Below, one piece after another: positions 42,637-50,574 of a stretch of 50,574 nucleotides of DNA. The position numbers and the translations under genes were made by a program. The stretch is from an uncultured Eubacteriales bacterium (lineage in GTDB: Bacteria; Bacillota; Clostridia; Oscillospirales; CAG-272): assembly GCA_900547565.1 (NCBI GenBank), contig URHI01000003.1, positions 1 to 50,574 of the forward strand, read 5' to 3'. Each line of letters opens with the position of its first letter. Within the stretch, counting starts at the first letter, position 1. The notes under the pieces are model-generated. The model did not search any database. It worked only from the letters and a program-made list of their open reading frames with translations, and was not told the origin of the DNA.

Positions 42637-43128
42637 ATGAGCAAAAAAGCTGTACTCTATACTCAAGAGGGATACGATAAGCTGGTAGAAGAGCTTAATT
42701 ATCTGAAAAATGTAAGGCGTGAGGAAATAAAAGAGGATATAGCCGTGGCACGTTCCTTCGGCGATTTGTCCGAGAACGCCGAGTATGACGAGGCGAGAAA
42801 CGAGCAGGCAAAAACCGAAGCACGTATTAAAGAGCTTGAAGAAATGATAGTCAACGCTGTCATAGCCGATGAAACCAACATGGATGCGAGCGTCATCAGC
42901 ATGGGTTCTACGGTTAAGGTGTTTGATGAGGATTTCAATGAGGACGTTGAATATCAGATCGTTGGCTCAAATGAAGCAGATCCTCTGTTGGGCAAGATAT
43001 CGGATATGTCCCCTATCGGCAAGGCATTAGTGGGGAAAAAGGCTGGCGAAGAAGTAACTTTTGAAACTCCCGGTGGCGTTGCAAAGCTGAAAATACTTGA
43101 TGTTACAAGATCGCACAACAACGGCTAA
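42637..43128 (+). CDS. greA: Transcription elongation factor GreA
   Basis: 163 aa. The N-terminal coiled coil contains ARSFGDLSENAEYDEARNEQ with the acidic tip residues that stimulate transcript cleavage; the C-terminal FKBP-like domain has DPLLGKISDMSPIGKALVGKKAG. It rescues backtracked RNA polymerase. GGGAGA precedes the ATG. A terminator follows the stop. Confidence 0.97.
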   Translation: MSKKAVLYTQEGYDKLVEELNYLKNVRREEIKEDIAVARSFGDLSENAEYDEARNEQAKTEARIKELEEMIVNAVIADETNMDASVISMGSTVKVFDEDFNEDVEYQIVGSNEADPLLGKISDMSPIGKALVGKKAGEEVTFETPGGVAKLKILDVTRSHNNG

Positions 43129-43152
43129 GACGGTAATTAATATCACATATAA

Positions 43153-43186
43153 GCAAAACAGCCGCTATATTAACGGCTGTTTTTGC
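43153..43186 (+). terminator. Rho-independent terminator of greA
   Basis: GCAAAACAGCCG (43153-43164) pairs with CGGCTGTTTTTGC (43174-43186) around a 9-nt AT loop, with the T-run inside the 3' arm. Confidence 0.8.
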
Positions 43187-43204
43187 TGAATTTGAGGTAG
43201 TTTT

Positions 43205-43930
43205 ATGGATAAGATTCCTGAGGGCGATATAAAGGAAAAGAGTCCGTTTCTGCAGTGGCTGGATAATTACTGGTATCATTATAAGATGCAGACAATTGTA
43301 GTGCTTGTAGCACTGTTTGTAATTATTGTGTGTGTGCTGCAAACCTGTACACACTCGGAGAGCTACGATATGTCGGTACTGTATTCAGGACGGTGCGGAC
43401 TGACACAAAACGAGGCAAGTGAGTTGTCCGGTGTGTTGAGGCTTGCGTTGAGTGAAGACTACAATGGCGATGGAAAGAAGACTGTGGAGCTTGCAAAATA
43501 TCATGTTATGTCTGAGGAGCAGATGCGTCAAATGGCCTCCGAAACTCATGAAGACAGTATGCCGGTATACGTCGATCGCAATTTTTATGCAAAGGAATAC
43601 GAAAACTATTCCAATATGCTGGTGACAGGTGAGTATTCCGTTTGTATGCTTGACCCGTGGCTGTATGAAAAGCTGGCGTCCGCAGGACGGCTAAAAAAAC
43701 TGTCTGAAGTACTTACTGCCGTACCGGACGGTGCAGTCGGCGATTACGGTGTGAGTCTTGGAAGTACAGGGCTGTACAAATATTACGATGCTATGCGCGT
43801 ACTTCCCGAGGATACGGTAGTGTGCCTTATGCAGCCGTATGTCATAGGCAAGAGCAGCAGAGAAGAACACTATTCCAGGTGTATTGAAATGTTCAGAAAT
43901 ATAGTGGAGTTCAAATCTCGTGATATGTGA
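43205..43930 (+). CDS. Single-pass membrane protein of unknown function
   Basis: 241 aa. The N-terminus contains WLDNYWYHYKMQ before one transmembrane segment (about 30-46), then a soluble, acidic domain without recognisable motifs (ending FRNIVEFKSRDM). The WxxNYWYHYK-type start recurs in small Clostridia membrane proteins, but no function is known to me. GAGGT is 7 nt before the ATG. It sits between the greA terminator and a bidirectional terminator, so it is probably transcribed alone. Confidence 0.75.
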   Translation: MDKIPEGDIKEKSPFLQWLDNYWYHYKMQTIVVLVALFVIIVCVLQTCTHSESYDMSVLYSGRCGLTQNEASELSGVLRLALSEDYNGDGKKTVELAKYHVMSEEQMRQMASETHEDSMPVYVDRNFYAKEYENYSNMLVTGEYSVCMLDPWLYEKLASAGRLKKLSEVLTAVPDGAVGDYGVSLGSTGLYKYYDAMRVLPEDTVVCLMQPYVIGKSSREEHYSRCIEMFRNIVEFKSRDM

Positions 43931-43993
43931 ATCGTAGCATAACGATAATTTACGTAGTGTATCGCGCTACGAGCTTTGATCAATGTCACATTA

Positions 43994-44033
43994 TAAAAAT
44001 TGTCCCGGCCGAAATCAGCCGGGACAATTTTTA
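43994..44033. terminator. Bidirectional terminator between convergent genes
   Basis: A perfect 16-bp stem, TAAAAATTGTCCCGGC (43994-44009) with its complement (44018-44033), and an 8-nt loop. A-rich and T-rich ends serve both the plus-strand membrane protein gene and the minus-strand beta-galactosidase. Confidence 0.85.
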
Positions 44034-44083
44034 TGTGATGAAGTTTCCGAGCCTTCGCGCCGACCTGTAATGCACGGTGGCTT

Positions 44084-47000
44084 TTATTTTAAATTAAGCT
44101 CGTCATAAGCATTGGTATCAGCAGCCAGCACGGGCAGCATACGGAAGGACAGATCGTATTCGCCTGCATCAAGGCGGTAATCTTTTCTCAGAGACGGTCC
44201 GCACGAGTTGGAGCCTATTCCCGCATGACGCATGTCAATATTCACAACTGTTTCTGTCAGCGGAGCCAACTCAAAGTCGTGACGTGTGGCAGTCAGCTGG
44301 GCAGGCGTGAAGTGACTGCAGTTGAAGCTGAACGGAGTCTCGGTCCTTAAAAACAGCAGCCCGTGTCCCGTGAGCGATGTAATCTCGCACCAGCGTGTAT
44401 CTGCATGAGCCATGTTTTCCTGTGGACGTATATAGTGCTCGAAGTGCCGGCTTACCGTGTCAGAAAACTCGCCGAGGCGTGATGCAAGACGCTTGTCAAT
44501 ATAGCTTTCAACAGGGCCGCGACCGAAATAACGCAGATTTTCGGTTCCGTCAGGCATGTTGAGCTGAACGCCGAAGCGCGGCAACTCAGGCAGGCCGTCA
44601 CGTACTTTCAGGTGCATGTCGGTCCGTACGCCCTCGGTCCTGTAGAAGGTATAAACAGCTTCTATATGCGCTACAGGAGCGGTGCTGTGGCTTCCAAGCG
44701 ACAGGTGGGCCGTTATGACCACGGAATTATCTGAGGTTTTTGCGGTGCAGTCATAGCATTTGACGCATGTGCGGTCATAACCGGCATCGCTCCATTTGAG
44801 CTTGATGCGGCGGTCATTGTCGGTGGGCGCACGCCAAAGCGTGGGGGTTATGGGAGTGGTCAGCAGCTGTTTACCGTGGTACATTACGCCGGTAATAAGT
44901 CCGTGATGTCGGCTTACCGTGTACTGTGCGTCAGCAGCCGAGATAATATAGTCCTCATCGGTGACGATCAGCTTGGGAGCGGTGGCCGGCAGTTCGGCAA
45001 GCGCGTGTACTGCGTGACTTTCGGACAGTGTCAGCTGGCAGGAACCGACCTCATAACCGACGTCCGCCCACGGATGCGAGATGTTCTGCCTGAGTGATAT
45101 GTTGAGCACAGTGTCCTCTGACGGAGTGACGGTGCCGATTTTATACTGCCTTGCCTGGCACGGCTTTACTGTGAGTGCAGCGATGCGTCCCTGCGAAACC
45201 ACCTTGCCGTTCTTCTCGATCGACCAGAACATATCGAGGTCGGACAGGTCGGTGAAGAAGCGCAGATTACGCAACCGCAGAGCACCCGTCATAGGATCGT
45301 ATTTTTCAACACGGAAGGGTTTGATCGCTTGTTTATATTCCAAAAGGCCAGTGTGCGGACGGCGGTCGGGATAGACCAGGCCGTCAACGCAGAAATTACC
45401 GTCGTTGGGCTTATCGTCAAAGTCGCCACCGTAGGTGTAGTGCGGGTCGGCGTATATATTATCTCCGACAGCCACCGAGTGGTCAATGAATTCCCAGACA
45501 CAGCCGCCGAAAAAGCTCTTTTTAGACCAGATCAGATCCCAGTATTCGTCAAGGTCTCCCGGGCCGTTGCCCATGGCGTGCGAGTATTCGCAGAGAAACA
45601 GTGGTTTGGAGTAAGCCTTTCCTGTGAGGTAGTCGTCAAGACATTCGGCAGTGGACGGATACATACGGCTTTCAATGTCGATATAGTCACATTCTACCTT
45701 GCCGCGCAGGGCGGGGTCCTCGCTTTTCAGATTGGGGTGAAGCCGTCTTGAAATGTCCTCACTGTGGACTATGCAGCCCTCCATGCGCGCGTGAAAATAA
45801 TCAGCCATGGCACGATGATTGCGGCCGACACCCGATTCGTTTCCGACGGACCACATAATGACGCAGGGATGGTTTTTGTCGCGCTCCATCATGAGGCGGG
45901 CGCGATCGAGGTAGGCTTCGGTCCAGTCCGGACTGTCGGTAAGTGCGTCCCAATTGCCAATGCGCTGCATGCCATGGGTCTCAAGATCGGCTTCGTCACA
46001 GACATACAGGCCGAGAGCGTCACACAGTTCGTAAAGCCGGGGATCATTGGGATAATGACTTGTTCGTATCATGTTGACATTGTGTGCTTTCATGATATAC
46101 AGGTCACGCAGCATGTGGTCGTATGGCGTTGCAGAGCCGAGGATAGGGTGGCTGTCATGGCGGTTGACACCGCGCGCCTTGACGGGCCGACCGTTTATGT
46201 AAACGACCTTATCGCGTATGACGATATGTCGGAAGCCGCACGGAATACATATGTGCTCGTCACCGCAGGTTACCAACAGCTTGTATAGCTGAGGTGTTTC
46301 GTCCGACCAAAGTGCCGGCTTCGGAACAAGCAATTCAAAACTGCCGCTGTCAGCAAGACGGATACTGCCACCTGAGATCTCGTCACCGGCAGGAGTGAGC
46401 AAACGGTATTTCAGCTCTGAGGAGCCGGTCAGCGTCACGTCTGCCGAGACGACGCCTTGCGTGTAGTTACCGTTCAGTTCGGCACGGACAAAAATGTCTT
46501 GTATGTGCACGGGAGAACGTAAAAGCAGATAGACATCGCGAAATATGCCAGAAAATCGGTATTTGTCCTGGTCCTCGAGATACGAGCCGTGACACCACTT
46601 CAGCACCAGGACCTTAAGCTCATTGCTACCTGCCGTCAGCTTATCGGTGATATCGATTTCGCTGGTCATGTGACTGACCTGACTGTATGCTGCCAGTTTA
46701 TTATTTACAAACAGATAAAAACAGCTGTCAACACCTTCAAAATTTATATAGATGCGGCGCGTGTCCAACGTTTCGGCATCAATGTCAAAACGGCGTACAT
46801 ACAGGCCGCAGGGAATGTCATCCGGCAGGTAGGGAGGGTCGACGGGGTAGGGATAGTTTACATTGGTATAATTGGGGGTATCGTAGCCGCGGTCGAGCAA
46901 CGTCTGCCATGAACGCGGGACCTCGATGCTCTCCATGCCATCATATGAGAAATCAGTGGAGGTGAGATCGCCGACGTCGTTGACGGATTTATAATAGCGG

Positions 47001-47161
47001 AATGACCAGTCACCGCAGAGGTTAATAAAGCGCGGGGATGTGCCGCGACGTCCGTCTGCAGCTGCGGCGTCGCTGTCAAAAGGAATAAAATATGAGCGTG
47101 GCGGTTCGCACCCGACATGCAGGCAGTCAAGCTCCCGGTGGTAGTTGTATCTGAAGCTCAA
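44084..47161 (-). CDS. lacZ: Beta-galactosidase, GH2 family
   Basis: 1025 aa, the length of LacZ-type enzymes. Order: jelly-roll N-domain, Ig-like domain, TIM barrel with acid/base Glu442 in WSVGNESGVG and nucleophile Glu525 in FLCEYSHAMGNG, then the C-terminal small-chain domain with FGRGPVESYIDKR. RTSHYPND and CDEADLETHG are further family motifs. Hydrolyses beta-galactosides; no signal peptide, so cytoplasmic. The start is TTG with AAGGAGGA 8 nt before it. It stands alone, with no lactose permease or kinase gene next to it. Confidence 0.95.
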   Translation of the reverse strand: MSFRYNYHRELDCLHVGCEPPRSYFIPFDSDAAAADGRRGTSPRFINLCGDWSFRYYKSVNDVGDLTSTDFSYDGMESIEVPRSWQTLLDRGYDTPNYTNVNYPYPVDPPYLPDDIPCGLYVRRFDIDAETLDTRRIYINFEGVDSCFYLFVNNKLAAYSQVSHMTSEIDITDKLTAGSNELKVLVLKWCHGSYLEDQDKYRFSGIFRDVYLLLRSPVHIQDIFVRAELNGNYTQGVVSADVTLTGSSELKYRLLTPAGDEISGGSIRLADSGSFELLVPKPALWSDETPQLYKLLVTCGDEHICIPCGFRHIVIRDKVVYINGRPVKARGVNRHDSHPILGSATPYDHMLRDLYIMKAHNVNMIRTSHYPNDPRLYELCDALGLYVCDEADLETHGMQRIGNWDALTDSPDWTEAYLDRARLMMERDKNHPCVIMWSVGNESGVGRNHRAMADYFHARMEGCIVHSEDISRRLHPNLKSEDPALRGKVECDYIDIESRMYPSTAECLDDYLTGKAYSKPLFLCEYSHAMGNGPGDLDEYWDLIWSKKSFFGGCVWEFIDHSVAVGDNIYADPHYTYGGDFDDKPNDGNFCVDGLVYPDRRPHTGLLEYKQAIKPFRVEKYDPMTGALRLRNLRFFTDLSDLDMFWSIEKNGKVVSQGRIAALTVKPCQARQYKIGTVTPSEDTVLNISLRQNISHPWADVGYEVGSCQLTLSESHAVHALAELPATAPKLIVTDEDYIISAADAQYTVSRHHGLITGVMYHGKQLLTTPITPTLWRAPTDNDRRIKLKWSDAGYDRTCVKCYDCTAKTSDNSVVITAHLSLGSHSTAPVAHIEAVYTFYRTEGVRTDMHLKVRDGLPELPRFGVQLNMPDGTENLRYFGRGPVESYIDKRLASRLGEFSDTVSRHFEHYIRPQENMAHADTRWCEITSLTGHGLLFLRTETPFSFNCSHFTPAQLTATRHDFELAPLTETVVNIDMRHAGIGSNSCGPSLRKDYRLDAGEYDLSFRMLPVLAADTNAYDELNLK

Positions 47162-47196
47162 AAGTGTATCCTCCTTGTGAAAACATATTCATAAAT

Positions 47197-47225
47197 ATTA
47201 TGCCATATCACAGCGGTAAAGTCAA
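47197..47225 (-). promoter_or_regulatory. Extended -10 promoter of the beta-galactosidase gene
   Basis: On the minus strand TTGACT (47220-47225), 17-nt spacer, CATAAT (47197-47202) preceded by TGG. About 35 nt before the TTG start. No sugar-repressor palindrome was recognised in 47162-47400. Confidence 0.65.
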
Positions 47226-47414
47226 CAACTATAAACACAATATTTAAAAACCCATCTGATAATGGAATGATTTTACTGATTATTTAACACACTTTTGTAA
47301 ACATCTTACTTCACGCCCGGGATATATTGGAATGCTTCATCAAAACAAACAAAAACAGTACTGTAAAAACGTCAAATTGATACAAAATGATTGTTAAAAA
47401 ATTATCGGATTTGC

Positions 47415-47443
47415 TTGCAATTTGGGTAAAAATGTGATATCAT
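47415..47443 (+). promoter_or_regulatory. Promoter of the fumC-hdr transcript
   Basis: TTGCAA (47415-47420), 17-nt spacer, TATCAT (47438-47443), leaving a leader of about 100 nt before fumC. Confidence 0.55.
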
Positions 47444-47550
47444 TAAAGGTGGTGTTCTGTATATTGTGCGGTTGTGTGATCATGACCGCGGAAGCAGATG
47501 CCGCTATCGTGTGAAAATAAAAAAATAAATATGAAAGAGAGATTGACGAT

Positions 47551-48927
47551 ATGGAATATCGCATCGAACACGACTCCATGGGCGAGGTAAAGGTACCCGC
47601 TGACAAGTATTGGGCCGCACAGACCGAGCGTAGCCATGAAAACTTTAAGATCGGTGTGGGCATTGAGACAATGCCGCGCGAAATCATCCATGCCTTCGGC
47701 ATACTCAAAAAGGCCGCCGCGATTGCCAACCATGCGCTGAAGCCCGAAAAAATGACCGATGCCAAGCTTTCCGCCATTACGTCCGCTTGCGACGAGGTTA
47801 TTTCCGGCCAGCTCAATGAGCATTTTCCGCTGGTTGTCTGGCAGACCGGCTCCGGCACCCAGTCCAACATGAATGCCAACGAGGTCATTGCCAACCGTGC
47901 CAACGAAATCGCCGGTGCCAAGCTGTGTCACCCGAACGACGATATCAATATGAGTCAGTCCTCCAACGATACCTTCCCGACTGCAATGCACATCAGTGCG
48001 GTACTGGTTCTCGAGGATAAGGTAATTCCTGCCGTTGAGCAGCTTATCGCGACCTTCAAGCGCCTTGAGAAGGAAAACGAAGGCATTGTCAAGAGCGGAC
48101 GTACACATCTTCAGGATGCAACTCCCATTAAGTTCTCGCAGGAGATCAGCGGATGGAGATCTTCGCTTGAAAAGGATGTGGCGCTCATTAAGCTGGCTGT
48201 CACACCTCTGTACCAGCTGGCGCTGGGCGGAACCGCTGTCGGAACAGGACTTAATGCTCCCAAGGGCTTTGACACAGCCGTGGCCGATGCTGTCGCCCAG
48301 TTGACCGGTAAGCCGTTCGTTACTGCAGAAAACAAGTTCCATGCGCTTACCTCCAAAGACGAGCTGGTGTTTGCTCACGGTGCGCTCAAAGCACTGGCTG
48401 CCGATATGATGAAGATCGCAAACGATATCCGCTGGCTGGCAAGCGGTCCGCGTCTCGGTCTCGGTGAGATCCACATTCCCGAGAATGAGCCCGGTTCTTC
48501 CATTATGCCCGGTAAAGTTAACCCCACGCAGTGCGAGGCTGTTACTATGGTAGCCGTTCAGGTCATGGGCAACGATGTGGCTGTCGGCATGGCAGCTTCT
48601 CAAGGTAACTTCGAGCTGAACGTATTCATGCCCGTTTGCATATACAACTTTTTGCAGTCTGCACGCCTTCTGGCCGAGTCCATCATATCCTTTGACATCA
48701 ACTGTGCCGTCGGTATAACCGCCAACAAGGATAAGATGTATAACAACCTGCATAATTCACTTATGCTGGTTACTGCACTCAATCCTTACATAGGCTACGA
48801 AAACGCCGCCAAAACGGTTAAGCTGGCTTTTAAGGAAAATATTTCGCTCAAGGACGCCTGCGTAAAGCTGGGCTTCCTCACCGCCGAGAAATTCGACGAG
48901 GTGTTCCATCCCGAGCAGATGGCATAA
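47551..48927 (+). CDS. fumC: Class II fumarate hydratase
   Basis: 458 aa. Signature GSSIMPGKVNPTQCE (about 313-327), with WQTGSGTQSNMNANEV, HPNDDINMSQSSNDTFPTAMH and the SGRTHLQDATPIKFSQE block. It converts fumarate to malate and back; the class II type is iron-free. GAGAG precedes the ATG. It is the first gene of a run with the Hdr-like genes (22-nt gap), suggesting a link to fumarate or malate redox metabolism. Aspartase is the related alternative, but the blocks match fumarase better. Confidence 0.95.
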   Translation: MEYRIEHDSMGEVKVPADKYWAAQTERSHENFKIGVGIETMPREIIHAFGILKKAAAIANHALKPEKMTDAKLSAITSACDEVISGQLNEHFPLVVWQTGSGTQSNMNANEVIANRANEIAGAKLCHPNDDINMSQSSNDTFPTAMHISAVLVLEDKVIPAVEQLIATFKRLEKENEGIVKSGRTHLQDATPIKFSQEISGWRSSLEKDVALIKLAVTPLYQLALGGTAVGTGLNAPKGFDTAVADAVAQLTGKPFVTAENKFHALTSKDELVFAHGALKALAADMMKIANDIRWLASGPRLGLGEIHIPENEPGSSIMPGKVNPTQCEAVTMVAVQVMGNDVAVGMAASQGNFELNVFMPVCIYNFLQSARLLAESIISFDINCAVGITANKDKMYNNLHNSLMLVTALNPYIGYENAAKTVKLAFKENISLKDACVKLGFLTAEKFDEVFHPEQMA

Positions 48928-48949
48928 ATAAAAGGGAAGGGTCATTCAA

Positions 48950-49729
48950 ATGACATACAGTTATTATCCGGGATGTACTCTGAAAACCAAAGCCAAAGAG
49001 CTTGATCGCTACGCCCGCCTGTCGGCGGAAAAGTTGGGGATCAACCTTTGCGAGCTGCCCGAGTGGCAGTGTTGTGGCGGAGTATATCCGTTGGCTCATG
49101 ACGAGATAGCGACCAAGCTGTCATCAGTCAGAGCGCTTATGGCGGCCGGTGAGCAGGACGGGGTGCTGGTCACGCTGTGTTCCGCCTGCCACAACGTCAT
49201 CAAGCAAGTCAACCGGGATATGGCGCAGGATGATTATATAGCAACCCGCGTTAACAACTATCTCGGCTCAGACTATCACGGCGAGACCCGTGTCGTACAC
49301 TATCTTGAGCTACTCCGTGACGAGGTTGGTTTTGACAAGCTGCACAGTCTGGTGTCAAATCCGCTGACCGGGAAAAAGATAGGTGCTTATTACGGCTGCT
49401 TATTGCTTCGTCCGTCAAAGGTAATGCAGATGGACAATCCTGAGAACCCCAAAATACTTGAAGACTTTATCAGAGCCATCGGTGCCGATCCGGTGGTGTA
49501 TGCCAAGCGCAACGAGTGCTGCGGCGGGTATCTGACGCTTGAGGACAAGGCACAGGCTCACAAAAACGCAGGGGCGGTGCTTGATAATGCCGTGGCGCAG
49601 GGAGCCGAACTGCTTGTGACAGCCTGCCCGCTGTGTCGTTATAACCTCAACGCCTGCGGAGGCGAGCTGCCGGTGGTATATTTCACCGAGCTGTTGGCCG
49701 AGGCACTCGGATTAAAGGAGAATGAATGA
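48950..49729 (+). CDS. HdrB-like heterodisulfide reductase subunit
   Basis: 259 aa. Two CCG domains typical of HdrB: the first with YYPGCTLK, the WQCCGGVYPL cysteines and LCSACHNVIKQ, the second with GAYYGCLLLRPSKVM, ECCGGYLT and TACPLCRYNL. Each binds a noncubane [4Fe-4S] cluster. In electron-bifurcating complexes HdrB reduces a disulfide or analogous acceptor. The substrate in this non-methanogen is not known. GGGAAGGG precedes the ATG. Confidence 0.9.
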   Translation: MTYSYYPGCTLKTKAKELDRYARLSAEKLGINLCELPEWQCCGGVYPLAHDEIATKLSSVRALMAAGEQDGVLVTLCSACHNVIKQVNRDMAQDDYIATRVNNYLGSDYHGETRVVHYLELLRDEVGFDKLHSLVSNPLTGKKIGAYYGCLLLRPSKVMQMDNPENPKILEDFIRAIGADPVVYAKRNECCGGYLTLEDKAQAHKNAGAVLDNAVAQGAELLVTACPLCRYNLNACGGELPVVYFTELLAEALGLKENE

Positions 49730-50115
49730 TGAGTGAAAAGGTCACAAAAGAGGAAATACTCCGCATCAGCGGCGTAAATCCGCTCAAATGCATGCGTTGC
49801 GGCAAGTGCTCGGCCACATGCCCCGCATACGACGAGATGAGCTATCATCCGCATCAGTTCGTTTATATGGTTGAGCGTGGAGAGATTGACAAGCTCATGG
49901 AGGACAGCTCGGTTTACCGCTGTCTTACCTGCTTTGCCTGCGTTGAGCGTTGTCCCCGTCAGGTAGAGCCTGCCAAGCTGATTGAGGCTGTGCGCTTGGC
50001 GTGCATACGCAAGCAGGGTGAAAACCATCTGACAGCTGATGATCTTCCCGGACGGCTTGACCCCGAGCTGCCTCAGCAGGCCGTGGTCAGTGCTTACAGA
50101 AAGTATTCTAAGTAA
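49729..50115 (+). CDS. HdrC-like [4Fe-4S] subunit
   Basis: 128 aa. Two ferredoxin-type clusters: CMRCGKCSATCPAYDE and CLTCFACVERCPRQ. This matches HdrC, which carries electrons between HdrA and HdrB. There are two adjacent ATGs at 49726 and 49729; the second has the better 8-nt spacing from AGGAG and touches the hdrB stop by one base. It is translationally coupled to its neighbour. Confidence 0.9.
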   Translation: MSEKVTKEEILRISGVNPLKCMRCGKCSATCPAYDEMSYHPHQFVYMVERGEIDKLMEDSSVYRCLTCFACVERCPRQVEPAKLIEAVRLACIRKQGENHLTADDLPGRLDPELPQQAVVSAYRKYSK

Positions 50116-50127
50116 AGGAGAAAAGCA

Positions 50128-50574
50128 ATGCAAAGAATAGGCGTGTTCGTATGCTGGTGCGGAAGCAACATCGCGGCCACTGTTGATGTGAAGGCTGTTG
50201 CCGAAGCGGCAAAAAATGAGCCGGGCGTGGTTTTCTCCGCGGATTATCAGTATATGTGTTCTCAGTCAGGCCAGCGACTGGTCATTGACTCAATAAAAAA
50301 ATATCAGCTCACCGGAGTGGTGATCTGCTCATGTTCGCCGCGTATGCACGAGGCGACATTCCGCAAAGCGGCGGCCTCAGCCGGCCTCAATCCTTACATG
50401 GTGGAGGTTGCCAATATACGTGAGCAGTGCTCGTGGATCCATAAGGATAAGCTGTCCGGCACGGAAAAGGCCATAATACTGGCGCGTGCCGCTATTGCCA
50501 AAGTAACGCTCAATGCGCCGCTGTCGGCAGGGCAGTCCCCTGTAACCAAGCGGGCATTGGTTATCGGCGGCGGG
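50128..50574 (+). CDS. HdrA-like flavin subunit, cut by right edge
   Basis: 149 residues visible, frame open to the window end. It begins QRIGVFVCWCGSNIAATVDV, where HdrA usually reads CxCG. It then shows YQYMCSQSGQ, ICSCSPRMHEATFRKA, NPYMVEVANIREQCSW and the start of the FAD-binding GGG at the edge. HdrA is the FAD-containing bifurcation subunit. AAAGGAG precedes the ATG. It completes the HdrBCA order. Confidence 0.9.
   Translation, partial: MQRIGVFVCWCGSNIAATVDVKAVAEAAKNEPGVVFSADYQYMCSQSGQRLVIDSIKKYQLTGVVICSCSPRMHEATFRKAAASAGLNPYMVEVANIREQCSWIHKDKLSGTEKAIILARAAIAKVTLNAPLSAGQSPVTKRALVIGGG

Noticed and set aside
47443..48753. 436-codon minus-strand frame opposite fumC
   Set aside because: It is the antisense of a clearly conserved fumarase, with no ribosome-binding site or protein-like motifs; long antisense frames are common in this codon usage.

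Overview
The window looks like a chromosomal segment of a spore-forming Clostridia lineage (Bacillota), probably near the Oscillospirales or Ruminococcaceae. Three things point there. The sporulation regulator Spo0A and the spore protein GerW are encoded here. Several gene orders are Firmicutes-typical: lon-ysxC, scpA-scpB, dprA-topA-trmFO, plsX-rnc-(radical SAM)-smc-ftsY and hrcA-grpE-dnaK-dnaJ-prmA-rsmE. Shine-Dalgarno sites are strong and AGGAGG-like, with frequent TTG and GTG starts. It is mostly core genome. I see no insertion sequence, prophage, CRISPR array, rRNA or tRNA gene. The genus assignment is inference.

Layout. 1-2950: accessory genes, namely a truncated membrane protein, an alpha/beta hydrolase, an EamA transporter and a GNAT acetyltransferase. 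2989-4847 (minus): the trans-translation module, smpB and the tmRNA ssrA, with a nitroreductase between them. 4955-6127: a DUF362/ferredoxin protein. 6262-16061 (minus): a long collinear run of lon, ysxC, an M50 protease, scpA, scpB, a DUF2953 protein, gerW, a D-Ala-D-Ala carboxypeptidase, rluB and a small GNAT-like gene. It ends at a terminator, and spo0A follows under its own signals.

16062-16668 holds no convincing protein gene but is rich in regulation. It contains a lon promoter, a compact putative small RNA or leader on the minus strand with its own promoter and terminator, and on the plus strand a near-consensus promoter with a leader ending in a terminator hairpin against the infC ribosome-binding site. 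infC itself starts at ATC. infC-rpmI-rplT follow. rpmI carries a suspicious 11-C run.

17931-31467 (plus): a TrmH-family methyltransferase, dprA, topA, trmFO, plsX, rnc, a long terminator, a radical SAM gene, smc and ftsY. Next come an SGNH-like membrane-anchored protein with GDC instead of GDS, and a lipoprotein. 33093-39910: the CIRCE-controlled heat-shock operon, with three stem-loops between dnaK and dnaJ. 40090-43930: a CdaR/PucR-type regulator, an S41 protease, greA and a one-TM protein. 44084-47161 (minus): a GH2 beta-galactosidase. 47551 to the end (plus): fumC followed by an HdrB-HdrC-HdrA-like electron-transfer module cut by the right edge.

The best candidates for something little described are the short structured transcript between infC and lon, the fumC-hdrBCA cluster, and the nitroreductase with a pentapeptide-like tail inside the tmRNA/SmpB module.
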